Below the pieces are notes generated by a model. It made no database searches. It was not told the DNA's origin and was given only the letters and a program-made list of their open reading frames with translations. Below are positions 35,536-45,417 of a stretch of 64,000 nt of DNA, piece by piece. The translations under genes and the position numbers were made by a program. Position 1 is the first letter of the stretch. Each line of letters opens with the position of its first letter. Source of the DNA: Anaerotruncus sp. Its GTDB lineage: Bacteria; Bacillota; Clostridia; Oscillospirales; Acutalibacteraceae. Where the stretch lies: contig CP091724.1 of NCBI GenBank assembly GCA_022009795.1, forward strand, positions 186,001 through 250,000, read 5' to 3'.

Positions 35536-35848
35536 GCAGAATTTTCGCGCAGTGAAATAGAGGAGGCAAAGCGCCGCGTGCGCGAAATGCATTCGCGGGC
35601 GTCCTCGTATTTGCAGCCGGAGGCGGAGCTGCAACAGCACGCGGAAAACGAAAATGCGGCTTCGCGCTCAAATCGTGATAAGCCGCCGGGTAAGAGCCTG
35701 CCGCACGATGATAAAACCGAGGAAATAAAAAAAGGGAAAGCGATGATTCCTCGCTGATTTTTAATAATATTGATGATTTTGATTTCGCAGGGCAGGGGCA
35801 GATGATAAATTGCTGCTCGCGCTGCTTTATTTGCTTTTTTTAAATTGA
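35536..35848 (+). CDS. Small hypothetical protein C of a three-gene set (frameshifted, start unclear)
   Basis: After the stop of gene B the same frame continues TAEFSRSEIEEAKRRVREMH with a coding-like helical charged segment and a hydrophilic linker. A frame change in the A/G run near 35729-35740 leads to SSLIFNNIDDF. A second change near 35790 gives a Leu-rich end DDKLLLALLYLLFLN, stopping at 35848. No ATG is present at the expected place after AAAGGAG (35517-35522), so the start is unresolved. The end resembles Leu-rich tails seen after DUF-type small proteins in Clostridia. Confidence 0.45.
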
Positions 35849-35970
35849 AATTGAAATGTTCAATAATTGTTAAATAAATAATATGTGGAAATAATTGTAA
35901 TATTGTGCTATTATATTTAATTGAGTAAGTGCAAAGTTTTGCAATTTTGCACCTTGCAGGAGGTAAAAAA

Positions 35971-37268
35971 ATGCCAGATTATAAGATTGAAACCGTCGGC
36001 GCGGGCGCAGAGATCGTTGCAGTGCCTGCCGACAGATTTAAAACAAACGAACTTTCAATTTCGTTTTTTATGCCGCTTTCGGATGAAACAGCTTCGGTAA
36101 ATGCGGCCGTGCCAATGCTGCTTTCAAGAAATTCAATGCAGTATCCCACCATTTTAAGCTTAAATCGCAAGCTTGCTTCGCTTTACGGAGCTGTTATAGA
36201 GGCCTCCGTTTCCAAAGTCGGCGAAATTCAGCAGCTTAAACTCGGTATGACTTGCCTTGATGATCGTTTTTCGCTTGACGGTGAAAAGATTACGGCGCAG
36301 TGTATAAAGCTGCTCCTTTCGATGGCATTTAATCCGCTGTTTGATGAAAACGGCTGCTTCCCGGCAGACCGCACGGAGCGCGAAAAGCAGGTGCTTATTG
36401 AAAAAATCGAAAGCGATGAAAACGAAAAGCGCCTTTATGTGCTTAAAAAAAGGCCGAGGAGCTTATGTTTGCCGGCGAGCCGTATGCAGTCGGCAAGTAC
36501 GGAACAAGGCAGCAAATTGCGGAAATAACTCCACAGTCTGCCACGGCGGCGTGGAAAAATATTCTTAAATCGGCAAAAATCGTGCTCACCGTTGTTGGCA
36601 ACGCAGATATTGAGTCCGCTAAAGCCGATTTTGCCGAATACATCGATAAAATCGAAAGAAATTATATTCCGCTCGATTATGCAAAAATCAGCTTTGATGT
36701 GCCGAAGGTTAAGCGCGCCGAGGAAGCGCTTGATATTAAGCAGGGTAAGCTTGTTATCGGCTTTCGTGCCGATTGCAGCCCGAAAAACGCCGAAGCGGCC
36801 GCACAAATGCGTGCGTTTTGCGATGTTTTCGGCGGCGGCCCTTATTCGAAGCTTTTTGCCAATGTGCGCGAAAAAATGAGCCTTTGCTATTATTGCTCGG
36901 CAAGATTCGTTAAGCAGAAAAGCTTTATTATGGTGCAAAGCGGCTGTGAAGAGCCCAATATGGAAAAGGCGGAAAAGGAAATTCTGGCTCAGATTGAGGA
37001 AATCAAAAAAGGCAATTTCGATTATGAATTTAATTCCTCAAAAGCAGGGCTTTCGGATGCGCTTCGCTCCGTTTGCGATGCTCCGGAATCGCTGGAGGTG
37101 TGGTACACGGCTCAGGCTCCGTTCGGCGAATATATTTCCCCGCTTGAAAGCGCCGCGCTTAATGACGGCGTAACAAAGCAGCAAATCATAGATTGCGCAA
37201 ATAAAATTAAGCTTGACACTGTTTATAAGCTTGTTTGCACAAATTCTTCAGAGGAGGGCGCAGAATAA
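35971..37268 (+). CDS. ymfF: M16-family peptidase-like protein YmfF type (frameshifted)
   Basis: Non-catalytic-looking partner of an M16 pair (YmfF/YmfH of Bacillus; related proteins are annotated as linked with EF-P 5-aminopentanol modification). ATG 35971 follows GGAGG. The inverted zinc motif HxxEH is absent here, as in YmfF. The C-terminal half has LVIGFRADCSPKNAEAAAQM and GGGPYSKLFANVREKMSLCYY, the substrate-binding R/Y-type region. One frame change occurs at an A run near 36446-36452 (seven A). The restored protein is about 430 residues. The stop overlaps the ymfH start. Confidence 0.85.
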
Positions 37269-38553
37269 TGAAAACGGTTGATTCGGCAGTTCTTCACGAA
37301 AAGTATTATGAAATAAATCATAAATCGGGCCTTAAAATTTTTGTTATGCCCAAGGAGCATTACAGTTCCGCCTATGCCGTTATCGGCACGCGCTATGGCT
37401 CGATAGACACTAAATTTAAGCGCAGCGACCGCGAGGATTTCGTTACCGTGCCCGAGGGAATCGCCCATTTCCTTGAGCACAAGCTTTTTTGAAAGCGAGG
37501 AATTGGATGCTTTTACCCGATATGCTGAAACGGGCGCTTCGGCAAACGCTTACACCTCGTTTGATAAAACATGCTATCTTTTTCAGTGCACCGACAGATT
37601 TGAGGACAGCCTGCGCATTTTGCTTGATTTCGTTACACACCCTTATTTTACAAAGGAAACCGTTGAAAAAGAACAGGGCATTATCGGGCAGGAAATCACA
37701 ATGTATTACGATGTGCCCGGCTGGATGAGCACATTTAATCTTCTTAAATGCCTTTATAAAAATCATCCCGTTCGTATTGACATTGCAGGCACGGTTGAAT
37801 CTATTTCGCATATTACGGACAAGCTCCTTTATGATTGCTACGACACTTTTTATAACCTCAATAACATGGCGCTTGCGGTTGTGGGCAATGTTGATGTTGA
37901 ATCGGTGCTTTCCGTTTGCGACGAAGTGCTTAAAAAATCCGCCGATGTTAAAATCGAGCGCGCATTTGAGCCGGAGCCGCGTGAAATCGTTAAGCCTTAC
38001 GATGAATATTACCTTTCCGTGGGCATGCCTGTTTTTTCTTTCGGCTACAAAGAAGCCTGCAAAACCCCGCTTCGCACGGTTAAAGAGCTTGTTGAAATGA
38101 ATGTTTTGCTCGAAATTTTGGCGGGCGAAACCTCTCCGCTTTACACAGGCCTTTTTTTGAGAAAAAGGGCTTATAAATTCCCTCGTTTTTCAAAGGAATA
38201 TTTCGTTGGCAACGGTTATGAATCCGTTATATTTGACGGCGAAAGCAACAATGCCGGCGAGGTTGCAAATGCAATTAAGGCAGAGATTGAAAATCTGCGT
38301 AAAAAAACGGTTTTTTTCCGATGAACGCTTTGAAGCTGCGCGCAGAAGCCTTTACGGCAAGGAAATAATGTCCTACAACGATATTGACGGCGTTGCAAAT
38401 TCAATAATTGCAAGCTGCTTTGGCGGTTTCGGCGCTTTTGATGCATTGGATGTTTATAAAAATGTTAAAAAAAGCGATATCGAAAAGCTTCTTTCAGAAA
38501 AGCTTGATGAAAAATACAGCGCTTTGTCCGTTGTGAAATCAAAAGAAAATTAA
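37268..38553 (+). CDS. ymfH: M16-family zinc peptidase YmfH type (frameshifted)
   Basis: Catalytic member of the M16 pair. The inverted zinc motif is visible as IAHFLEHKLF (HFLEH); the third ligand region is KEQGIIGQEITMY. Frame changes occur at 37483-37488 (six T, five needed to read KLFESEELDAF) and 38307-38321 (A and T runs; SDERFEAARRSLYGKE follows). The C-terminus has DIDGVANSIIASCFGG. About 428 residues. The ymfF-ymfH order and coupling match Bacillus; no efp gene is in the window. Confidence 0.9.
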
Positions 38554-38564
38554 CGGAGCAAACT

Positions 38565-39557
38565 ATGGAAAATTCAACAACAGTTTTTTTTGACGGCCTC
38601 GGCATCAGCTTCAATGTGCCGTCGATCGCCTTCACAATCGGCAGTTATGAGGTGCATTGGTACGGCATTATAATTGCCTTAGGCTTTGCGCTTGCCGTGC
38701 TTTACGGCGGCAGAACTGCCTATAAATGGAAAATGAGCCTGGATGGAATGACGGATGTTCTTATTTGGGGCACAATTTTCGGAATTGTGTGCGCAAGGGC
38801 ATATTATGTTATTTTTGAATGGGATTATTTTTCCGCCCACCCAAGCGAGATTATTCAAATTTGGAACGGCGGCATAGCGATTTACGGCGGCATTATCGGT
38901 GCAATTATCGGCGCGGCGATAGGCTGCAAAATCGGCAAAATAGATTTTTACAATTTGCTTGATATGGGCGCGCTCGGTCTGCTTATCGGGCAGGGAATAG
39001 GCCGTTGGGGCAATTTCTTTAATCAGGAGGCCTTCGGTATGAATACCGATACGGCGCTGTTTCGTATGTGGTCCGAAAAAATAAGGGATAACATAATTGC
39101 AAATCAGGGCACGCTGATCGAAAAGGGGCTTTCCGTCGACCCAAACACCGCGGTTCAGCCCACCTTCCTTTATGAAAGCGTGTGGTGTCTTGCGCTGTTT
39201 TTGATTTTGCATTTCTTTGTTATCAAGCGCCGCAAATTTAAGGGCGAGGCGTTTTTGCTTTACGGTATCGGCTACGGACTTGAAAGAACCGTTGTGGAGG
39301 GCATGAGAACGGACAGCCTTTATTTTGCCGGCACCACCGTTCGCGTTAGCCAGGTGCTTTCCGCCGCGGTTGTGGTTGTGTTTGCAATATGGCTCATCGT
39401 AATGCTTGTTAAGCTGAAAAAAGGCACCTTGCCGCGCAGGTATCAAATCAATCCCGCGCCGCTTGTGCCTGTTTATACGGATACGCAATCCGCTTATGAA
39501 TATTCAAATTGCGCTTCAAAGCCCGATGGAGATTTCTTCTTCAGGGTTGTTAAATAA
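38565..39557 (+). CDS. lgt: Prolipoprotein diacylglyceryl transferase
   Basis: First enzyme of lipoprotein maturation; multi-pass membrane protein. YEVHWYGIIIALGFALAVLY and the lgt signature GQGIGRWGNFFNQEAFG are clear, as are QPTFLYESVWCLALF and GEAFLLYGIGYGLERTVVEGMR. 330 residues, intact. It starts 12 bases after ymfH. It would lipidate the lipoprotein encoded at 32.2 kb among others. Confidence 0.97.
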   Translation: MENSTTVFFDGLGISFNVPSIAFTIGSYEVHWYGIIIALGFALAVLYGGRTAYKWKMSLDGMTDVLIWGTIFGIVCARAYYVIFEWDYFSAHPSEIIQIWNGGIAIYGGIIGAIIGAAIGCKIGKIDFYNLLDMGALGLLIGQGIGRWGNFFNQEAFGMNTDTALFRMWSEKIRDNIIANQGTLIEKGLSVDPNTAVQPTFLYESVWCLALFLILHFFVIKRRKFKGEAFLLYGIGYGLERTVVEGMRTDSLYFAGTTVRVSQVLSAAVVVVFAIWLIVMLVKLKKGTLPRRYQINPAPLVPVYTDTQSAYEYSNCASKPDGDFFFRVVK

Positions 39558-39659
39558 GGATTATTATCCCAAGTAACGGCGCAAATTTTGCGCAGCGCTT
39601 TGCCTGCCGCGGCAAGGCGTGTGTATTTAGATAATATGCGGCGAAAGGTTGTTAAAATT

Positions 39660-40519
39660 ATGGTTGTTATAGACGGAAAAGCTGTTTCACGCTCCGTTCG
39701 CGAGCGCGTTAAGCAGGAAACTGCCGAGCTCAAGGCAAAGGGAATTACTCCCGGTCTTGCCGTTATTGTTGTCGGCGATGACCCCGCTTCGGCTGTTTAT
39801 GTAAGAAATAAGGAAAAAGCCTGCGACGAGGTTGGCTTTTACAGCGAAAAAAATACGCTCTGCCCGCAAGCACAACGCAAAAAGAATTAAATGATTTGGT
39901 GGATGAGCTTAATGCCCGCCCCGAAATCAGCGGCATACTCTGCCAGCTTCCTCTGCCCGCTCATCTTGATGATAAAGAAGTTATCGCGCGCATCAGCCCG
40001 CTCAAGGATGTGGATGCGTTTCACCCCGTTAATGTGGGCGCAATTATGATCGGCGATTATAATTTCCTGCCCTGCACCCCTGCCGGCATTATGGAGCTTA
40101 TCCATTCCGCAGGCGTTGACCCAATGGGCAAAAAAAGGCGGTTGTTATCGGCAGAAGCAATATTGTTGGCAAGCCCATGGCAATGCTGCTGCTTCATGAA
40201 AACGCAACGGTTGAAATCGCACATTCCAAAACTCAAAATCTGGCGGATGTAACCAAAAGCGCGGATATTCTTGTGGCAGCGGTCGGCAAGGCAAAAATTC
40301 GTAACCGCCGATATGGTTAAGCCCGGTGCGGTTGTTATCGATGTCGGCATGAACAGGGATGAAAACGGAAAGCTTTGCGGCGATGTTGATTTTGAAAGCG
40401 TTGCCTCTAAATGCTCTTTCATCACTCCCGTTCCCGGCGGAGTAGGCCCCATGACGATTTCAATGCTTATGCAAAACACTCTCACCGCCGCCAAAAATCC
40501 AAAAAAAGGCGTTGAGTGA
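39660..40519 (+). CDS. folD: Methylenetetrahydrofolate dehydrogenase/cyclohydrolase (frameshifted)
   Basis: Bifunctional one-carbon enzyme. ATG 39660 follows AAAGG. Family motifs: VGDDPASAVYVRNKEKACDEVG (Tyr/Lys active site), GILCQLPLPAHL, PVNVGAIMIGDYNFLPCTPAGI, IGRSNIVGKPMAMLLL and PVPGGVGPMTISMLM. Frame changes lie near 39852-39870, 40128-40136 (seven A) and 40292-40297; all at A runs or close by. The restored length of about 285 residues is normal. Confidence 0.93.
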
Positions 40520-40548
40520 TAAATACATACAAAAAAAGAATGATATAA

Positions 40549-40582
40549 AGAAACGGCGCAGTTTTTAAACTGCGCCGTTTTA
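40549..40582. terminator. Bidirectional terminator
   Basis: AAACGGCGCAGTTT TTA AACTGCGCCGTTTT between folD (+) and the LCP gene (-). Confidence 0.88.
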
Positions 40583-40625
40583 TCTGTTTCGGTTTGTTTT
40601 TTTATTGCTTTGGTGCTGTTGGAAT

Positions 40626-41813
40626 TTACTGCTCTGCGGAATCGGTTGTTCTATCGCTGTTATAGATAAAATCAATCAGCTTTTCTTTATTTGAATCCAC
40701 ATCAAGCGTGATAACGCTTGCGCCGCCTTTATTGGCGTATTTCCATGTGCCCTCAAACGGGCAGGAGGCTTGCTCAAATCCACCCGAAACACAGCCGAGT
40801 GCGCTGAGTGCAATGCTTTTGATCTCGCTTTTTGAAAGATTTGTTTGAATATACGGCGCAACGGCTTTTGCCGTTTTAATTGCGCTTATAGGGCCGGAGC
40901 TGACAACGCCCTTGAGTATCGCCTGCATAATCGTGCGCTGGCGCTCTGTGCGCTTCCAATCCGTGTCTATCTTTCTGATTCGGCAATAGGCAAGCGCTTG
41001 CTCGCCGGTTAATTTGTATTTGCCTGATTTAAGCGTTACATTGCCGTATCTGCCGGGGTGGTTTGTAACCTCGTTTGCCTCTTTTTCGGAAATCTCGGCT
41101 TCAACTCCGCCGATACTGTCCACCATAACCTTAAACATTTCAAAGTCGGTAACAACATAGCCGTCGATTTTTACGCCGAAGTTATATTCAATCGTGTCAA
41201 CAACGCCGCTGTATCCGCCGTAGGTGCAAGCGGCGTTGAGCCTTTGCTTTTTATCGGCTTTGGGAATATATACCCAGGAATCTCGCTGAAACGATGTCAT
41301 TTTTATGCAGCCGTGGGCTTTATCTATAGAAATCAGCATCATGGTATCGGCCCTGCTGGCTTCGTCCTTATCGTTTGAGCGGGCGTCTACCCCAAGCAAC
41401 AAAATGTTTTTAACCTTGTCGGAGGAGGTAAGTTTGTCCGCCGCGATATATTCGTTTTGCGTTTTATCGTCGTAATTTATCTTGCCCAAAACGGATTCAA
41501 CCGAGCCGAAAAGTCCAAGCACCAGGGCAAGAATCACGGCAATAACGGCAATGGCGATTGCTTTGCCTCTTTTCTTTGCTTTGCCGTTTTTTTTAGGCTC
41601 TTTGCCGTTTCGCGGCTGCGGGGTTTGATTTTTGCGATTAAGCCCGCTCTCTGTTTGGTGATATTGATATTCTGTTGTTGGATTTATTCCGTATTCGCCG
41701 CGGTGTGATGCTTTTGCGTTGAAATCCAAATCGGGGCGAACGCGACCGTAATAATCCTCCTCGGGGGAACGGTTCTGTCTCTTTCATCATGATTATTAAA
41801 AATTATCGGGCAT
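40626..41813 (-). CDS. LytR-CpsA-Psr family protein
   Basis: Transfers undecaprenyl-linked glycopolymers to peptidoglycan. One membrane helix (AIAVIAVILALVLGLFG) follows a long hydrophilic N-terminus. The LCP domain shows ILLLGVDARSNDKDEASRADTMM in two parts, TSFQRDSWVYIPK, RLNAACTYGG and the arginine-bearing ALAYCRIRKIDTDWKRTERQ. The main frame starts at 41729. GAGGTGATTTT before ATG 41813 indicates the true start; indels near 41797 (T run) and 41761-41766 (five C on the coding strand) separate it. It may receive glycans exported with the Wzt-type ATPase at 4.4 kb; this is an inference. Confidence 0.92.
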
Positions 41814-41894
41814 AAAATCACCTCATCTCAGCATTTTTCTATTATGATATTACAATATTTAAAAATCATTTGCAACAACCTTTATAAAAAAATA

Positions 41895-41924
41895 TTGACA
41901 CTTCTTAATTTATATTTTTACAAT
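41895..41924 (+). promoter_or_regulatory. Promoter of RNase P RNA
   Basis: TTGACA (41895-41900), 18-base spacer, TACAAT (41919-41924); seven bases before the start of the RNA. Confidence 0.7.
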
Positions 41925-41930
41925 ATATTA

Positions 41931-42270
41931 GCGAGTTGATTGGGCAGTTGCGCACCGTGTATTTTCTATGCGGTGTGAGGAAAGTCCGAGCAGCGCAGAG
42001 CAGGATAACGGCTAACGGCCGCCGAGGGTGACCTTAGGGAAAGTGCAACAGAAATAAACCGCCGCTTATGCGGTAAGGATGGAAAGGCGAGGTAAGAGCT
42101 CACCGAGCGGGTGGAGACATCCGCTGCCATGTAAACCCTATCCGCTGCAACACAGAAGGGGAGGATGCCGGCTCGGCACATAATCCCGAAATGTGGCTGG
42201 AGCGCATCAGCAATGGTGCGTCGAGATAGATAATTGCCTACAACAGAACTCGGCTTACAGATCAACTCGC
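41931..42270 (+). ncRNA. rnpB: RNase P RNA, class A
   Basis: Catalytic RNA of RNase P. P1 is formed by GCGAGTTGAT (41931-41940) and ATCAACTCGC (42261-42270), which set both ends exactly. The universal GAGGAAAGTCCGAGC (CR-I) is at about 41977-41991 and ACAGAA followed by CTCGGCTTA (CR-V) near 42243-42257. A GAGGGTGACC and a GGATGGAAAGGCGAGGTAAGAG region are also typical. Length 340 nucleotides. An AAGCAAAGC / GCTTTGCTT hairpin at 42280-42337 follows. Confidence 0.97.
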
Positions 42271-42366
42271 ATTTTAATAAAGCAAAGCGTCTTGCGCGGC
42301 TCAAAAAAGAAGTTCGCGGCTTTGCTTATGCAGGCTTTAACTGCATGCTTTGGGGGTTAATTTAAT

Positions 42367-43216
42367 ATGCTTGTTAATATGCGCAGCCTTTTGGCAAACG
42401 CTCAAAAGGGCGGTTATGCCGTCGGCTCCTTTTCCGTTGCAAACATGGAAATGGTGCTCGGAATCATAAAAGCGGCAGAGGAGCTTTCCGCTCCGATTAT
42501 AATTCAGATTGCGGAGGTTAGGCTAAAGCAATCGCCGCTCGATGTTATCGGCCCGCTTATGGTTGCCGCCGCAAAGGGCGCAAAAGGTGCCCGTTGCCGT
42601 TCATTTTGACCACGGCAAAACAGAGGAAAAAATCTTCCGCGCTTTGGAGCTCGGCTTCACTTCGGTTATGTTTGACGGAAGCGGTCTCCCGCTTGAAGAA
42701 AACATTGCCGAAACAAAAAGGGTTATGAAAAAAAAGCGGCAGAATACGGCGCTGCCGTTGAAGCCGAAATCGGCTGTGTCGGCGGCTCGGAGGACGGAAG
42801 CGAGGATATCGCAATCAATTGCACAAATCCCGCAGATGCCGTAAAATTTGCCGCCGAAACCAATGTTGACGCACTTGCCGTTGCAATCGGCAATGCACAC
42901 AGGGAATTATAAATTTGAGCCGAAGCTCAGATTTGATATTTTTAAAAGCAATGCGCCGAAAGTATTAAAACGCCGCTTGTTTTGCACGGCGGCACGGGAA
43001 TCAGCCCGGATGATTTTGTTAGATGCGCTAAAACAGGTATTAAAAAAATAAACATCGCCACGGCCACCTTTTGATTGTGTTGAGCAATCCGTAAGGCGGG
43101 CATATTCCGAAAATGCAATCTCCGGCTACTATGATTTGCAGGCGGCGGAGGTTGAGGGTGCTTATGAAAACGCAAAGCGCCATATTTTGATTTTCGGCAG
43201 CAACAATAAGGCATAA
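42367..43216 (+). CDS. Class II fructose-bisphosphate-type aldolase, IolJ-like (frameshifted)
   Basis: Zinc-dependent aldolase; next to iolC it probably acts as the 6-phospho-5-dehydro-2-deoxy-D-gluconate aldolase of inositol breakdown, though fructose-bisphosphate cannot be excluded. Visible features: VGSFSVANMEMVLGI, VAVHFDHGKTEEKI (catalytic Asp and zinc His), FTSVMFDGSGLPLEENI, AVEAEIGCVGG, LAVAIGNAHGNYK, LVLHGGTGIS and KINIATAT. Frame changes occur near 42585, 42728-42735, 42898, 42948-42960 and 43070, more than in any neighbour. The restored length is about 280 residues. It begins 97 bases after RNase P RNA. Confidence 0.85.
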
Positions 43217-43240
43217 TATATTTTCAGGGGAGTAAAAATT

Positions 43241-44262
43241 ATGAAATACATTGAATTTGATATGAGCAAGCCGCTCGATTTTATTCCGATCGGCAGAATT
43301 GCGATAGATTTTAATCCGACGGATATGTACAGGCCTCTTTCCGAGTCCTCGAATTTCAATAAATATGTGGGCGGTTCGCCTGCAAATATCGCTGTGGGTC
43401 TTGCGCGCCTCGGCTGCAAGGTGGGCTTTGCCGGCTGTGTTTCCGCCGATCAATTCGGCGATTTCGTTGTTGATTATTTTGAAAAAGAGGGGATAGACAC
43501 AAGCCATGTAACCCGCGCAAAAAACGGCGAATGCATCGGCCTTACCTTTACGGAAATCCTTTCAAAAGAGCAATCCTCGATCTTGATGTATCGCGATAAT
43601 GTGGCGGATTTCTGCCTCACGCCCGAGGATATAGACGAGGAATATATAGCATCTGCCAAGGCAATTGTTATCAGCGGAACGGCGCTTGCAAAAAGCCCCA
43701 GCCGCGAAGCGTGCCTCAAGGCGATTATGCTTGCAAAAAAGAACAATGTGCGCATTGTTTTTGACATTGATTACCGCGAATACACCTGGAAATCCAAGGA
43801 TGAAATCGCCGTTTATTACAGCCTTGCGGCTCAAAATGCCGATATCATTATGGGCTCGCGCGAGGAGTTTGACCTCACCGAGGGCATAGTGGGCATTAAA
43901 TCCTCCGATAAGGAATCTGCGGAATATTGGCAGTCCTTCGGTGCAACGATTTGCGTTATTAAGCACGGCAAAGAAGGCTCAACCGCTTACACAAACGACG
44001 GCAAATTTTTATAACATTAAGCCTTTCCCCCGCAAATCTGCTTACAAGGCTTCGGCGGGGGAGACGGCTACGGCTCCGCATTTCTTTACAGCCTGCTTCA
44101 GGGCAAGGATATTATCGATTGCCTTGAATTCGGCTCTGCTTCGGCTTCAATCCTTGTTTCGGCTCACAGCTGCTCGGATGCAATGCCCTCCGCGTTGCAG
44201 GTGGAAACATTCATCAGAGAAAGCAAAGAAAAAAATACGGCGAAATGGTTGCCAGGGCATAA
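43241..44262 (+). CDS. iolC: 5-dehydro-2-deoxygluconokinase (frameshifted)
   Basis: PfkB-family kinase of myo-inositol catabolism, phosphorylating 5-dehydro-2-deoxygluconate. The N-terminus is highly specific for IolC: DFIPIGRIAIDFNPTDMYRP and YVGGSPANIAVGLARLG. TFTEILSKEQSSILMYRDN, VFDIDYREYTWKSKDEI and GSREEFDLTEG follow. The catalytic C-terminal GGGDGYGSAFLYSLLQGKD (GAGD-like) and HSCSDAMPSALQVE lie after frame changes at 44007-44012 (T run), 44020-44050 and 44229-44236. 24 bases separate it from the aldolase gene. With iolB at 63.8 kb this shows inositol catabolism spread over several loci. Confidence 0.92.
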
Positions 44263-44287
44263 GTGCCTGATTTGAATTTAATATAAT

Positions 44288-44324
44288 GCAAGCAGCCGCG
44301 AATCGCAAAAGATTCGCGGCTGCT
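44288..44324. terminator. Terminator after iolC
   Basis: AGCAGCCGCGAATC GCAAAA GATTCGCGGCTGCT then TTTAT; it also serves the convergent XRE gene. Confidence 0.9.
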
Positions 44325-44345
44325 TTTATGCTTTTAAGGTTATTT

Positions 44346-44554
44346 TTAAAAAAAGTTCTGTTTTTCCGTGCGCCCCAAAAAGGTAATCTATGGAAACATT
44401 GAAATAATCCGCAATTTTTAATAAGCGTTTCGTAATCCGCCTGGCGTTCCTCGGTTTCGTATCTGCTGATTGTGTTTTTGATTCATGGATAAATCCATGG
44501 CAAGCTTCAGCTGGGAAATTCCTTTTTTCCTTTTCGCAGCTCTTTCAATTTCAT
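44346..44554 (-). CDS. XRE-family helix-turn-helix regulator (frameshifted)
   Basis: Small Cro/CI-type repressor of about 70 residues. ATG 44554 follows AAGGTGATT. Restored sequence: MKLKELRKEKGISQLKLAMD, then MNQNTISRYETEERQADYET and DYFNVSIDYLFGRTEKQ, a complete HTH_3 domain. Frame changes occur near 44527 (six A), 44478-44482 and 44425-44430. It is divergent from the DUF5067 gene, with palindromic sites between them, so autoregulation and control of that gene are likely. Confidence 0.8.
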
Positions 44555-44563
44555 AAAATCACC

Positions 44564-44617
44564 TTGACATAACTATACCAAAATGGTATTATTAAAATAT
44601 CCCAAAACGGTATATTT
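44564..44617 (+). promoter_or_regulatory. Promoter with two palindromic operators between XRE and DUF5067 genes
   Basis: TTGACA (44564-44569), 17-base spacer, TATTAT (44587-44592). The spacer holds the perfect palindrome ATACCA AAA TGGTAT (44575-44589). A second, imperfect copy ATATCCC AAAA CGGTATAT lies at 44598-44615, downstream of the -10. The repeated ATACC/GGTAT half-sites fit binding by the adjacent XRE regulator. Confidence 0.7.
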
Positions 44618-44636
44618 ACAAAGGAAGGTAAAATTT

Positions 44637-45276
44637 ATGGAAAATCAAAATCAAAACCAATATCAAAAATCCGCAGGATAATAACGCCGCGGTGCAGCAG
44701 GCGGTTAATCAGGCACTTGATGAGCAAAAAGAAGAAGAAGAAGAAGAAAAAAAGAGGCTGATTATTCTTGCGGTTATCGTCGGAATAATCGTAATCATCG
44801 CCATCGCAGGCTCGGCGGGAGGCGGCTCCGATTCGTCTTCGGGTGTTCAAACAACAGCCGGCGCGGCTTCGGAAGCAACAAACTCGGTTGCAGCGCAGGA
44901 AAAAAAGGAAAAAACGGAGGGTGAAATCGGCGATTATATCTGCGCGGTTAAATCCGCGGAAAAGTGCAAAAACTGGGAAGGAAAAATTCCATTAAAATCA
45001 CCTATAATTTCACGAATAATTCATCAGAAGCCCAAAGCTTTGACATGGCACTTAAAGATGATGCTTATCAGGATGGTATCGGACTTGAAAGCTCTTTCCT
45101 TGACGGCGGTTCAGATGAACTCGGCTGGGATGTTAAGGTTAAGCCAGGCACAACAAAAGAAGTTTCAAAGGTTTATATTTTTAAGGGATGATTCAACGCA
45201 GATAGAACTTGAAATCAGCGAGCTTATTTCTTTCAGCGATGATAAGCTTACTTACACGGTTGACTTGGATAAATAA
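44637..45276 (+). CDS. DUF5067-containing membrane-anchored protein (frameshifted)
   Basis: Probable surface protein of about 205 residues. ATG 44637 follows AAAGGAAGG. A hydrophilic Gln/Asn start (MENQNQNQYQ) and a Glu/Lys-rich stretch lead to one membrane helix (LIILAVIVGIIVIIAIAGSAG), then a Ser/Thr linker and a DUF5067-type domain: ITYNFTNNSSEAQSFDMALK, AYQDGIGLE, and the end FSDDKLTYTVDLDK. DUF5067 proteins are often lipoproteins or phage-related immunity-like proteins; the role is unknown. Frame changes lie near 44668-44672 (A run), 44980-44995 and 45186. Control by the divergent XRE gene is likely. Confidence 0.75.
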
Positions 45277-45298
45277 TCAACGCAATATTCTAAATAAA

Positions 45299-45333
45299 CA
45301 GCACCTCTTATTTTTTTCGCAAGAGGTGCTGTT
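45299..45333 (+). terminator. Terminator of the DUF5067 gene
   Basis: AGCACCTCTT ATTTTTTTCGC AAGAGGTGCT then GTTTG. Confidence 0.75.
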
Positions 45334-45350
45334 TGCTACCGTGTTAATTG

Positions 45351-45391
45351 CACAAAAAAAAGCACCCGAACATTTCGTTCGGGTGCTTGTG
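45351..45391 (-). terminator. Terminator of the FGGY kinase gene
   Basis: On the minus strand AAGCACCCGAAC GAAAT GTTCGGGTGCTT is followed by TTTTTTT; on the plus strand it appears as an A-rich stretch followed by the hairpin. Confidence 0.85.
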
Positions 45392-45417
45392 ATTTATAAT
45401 CTGTTTTTGAATTATAA

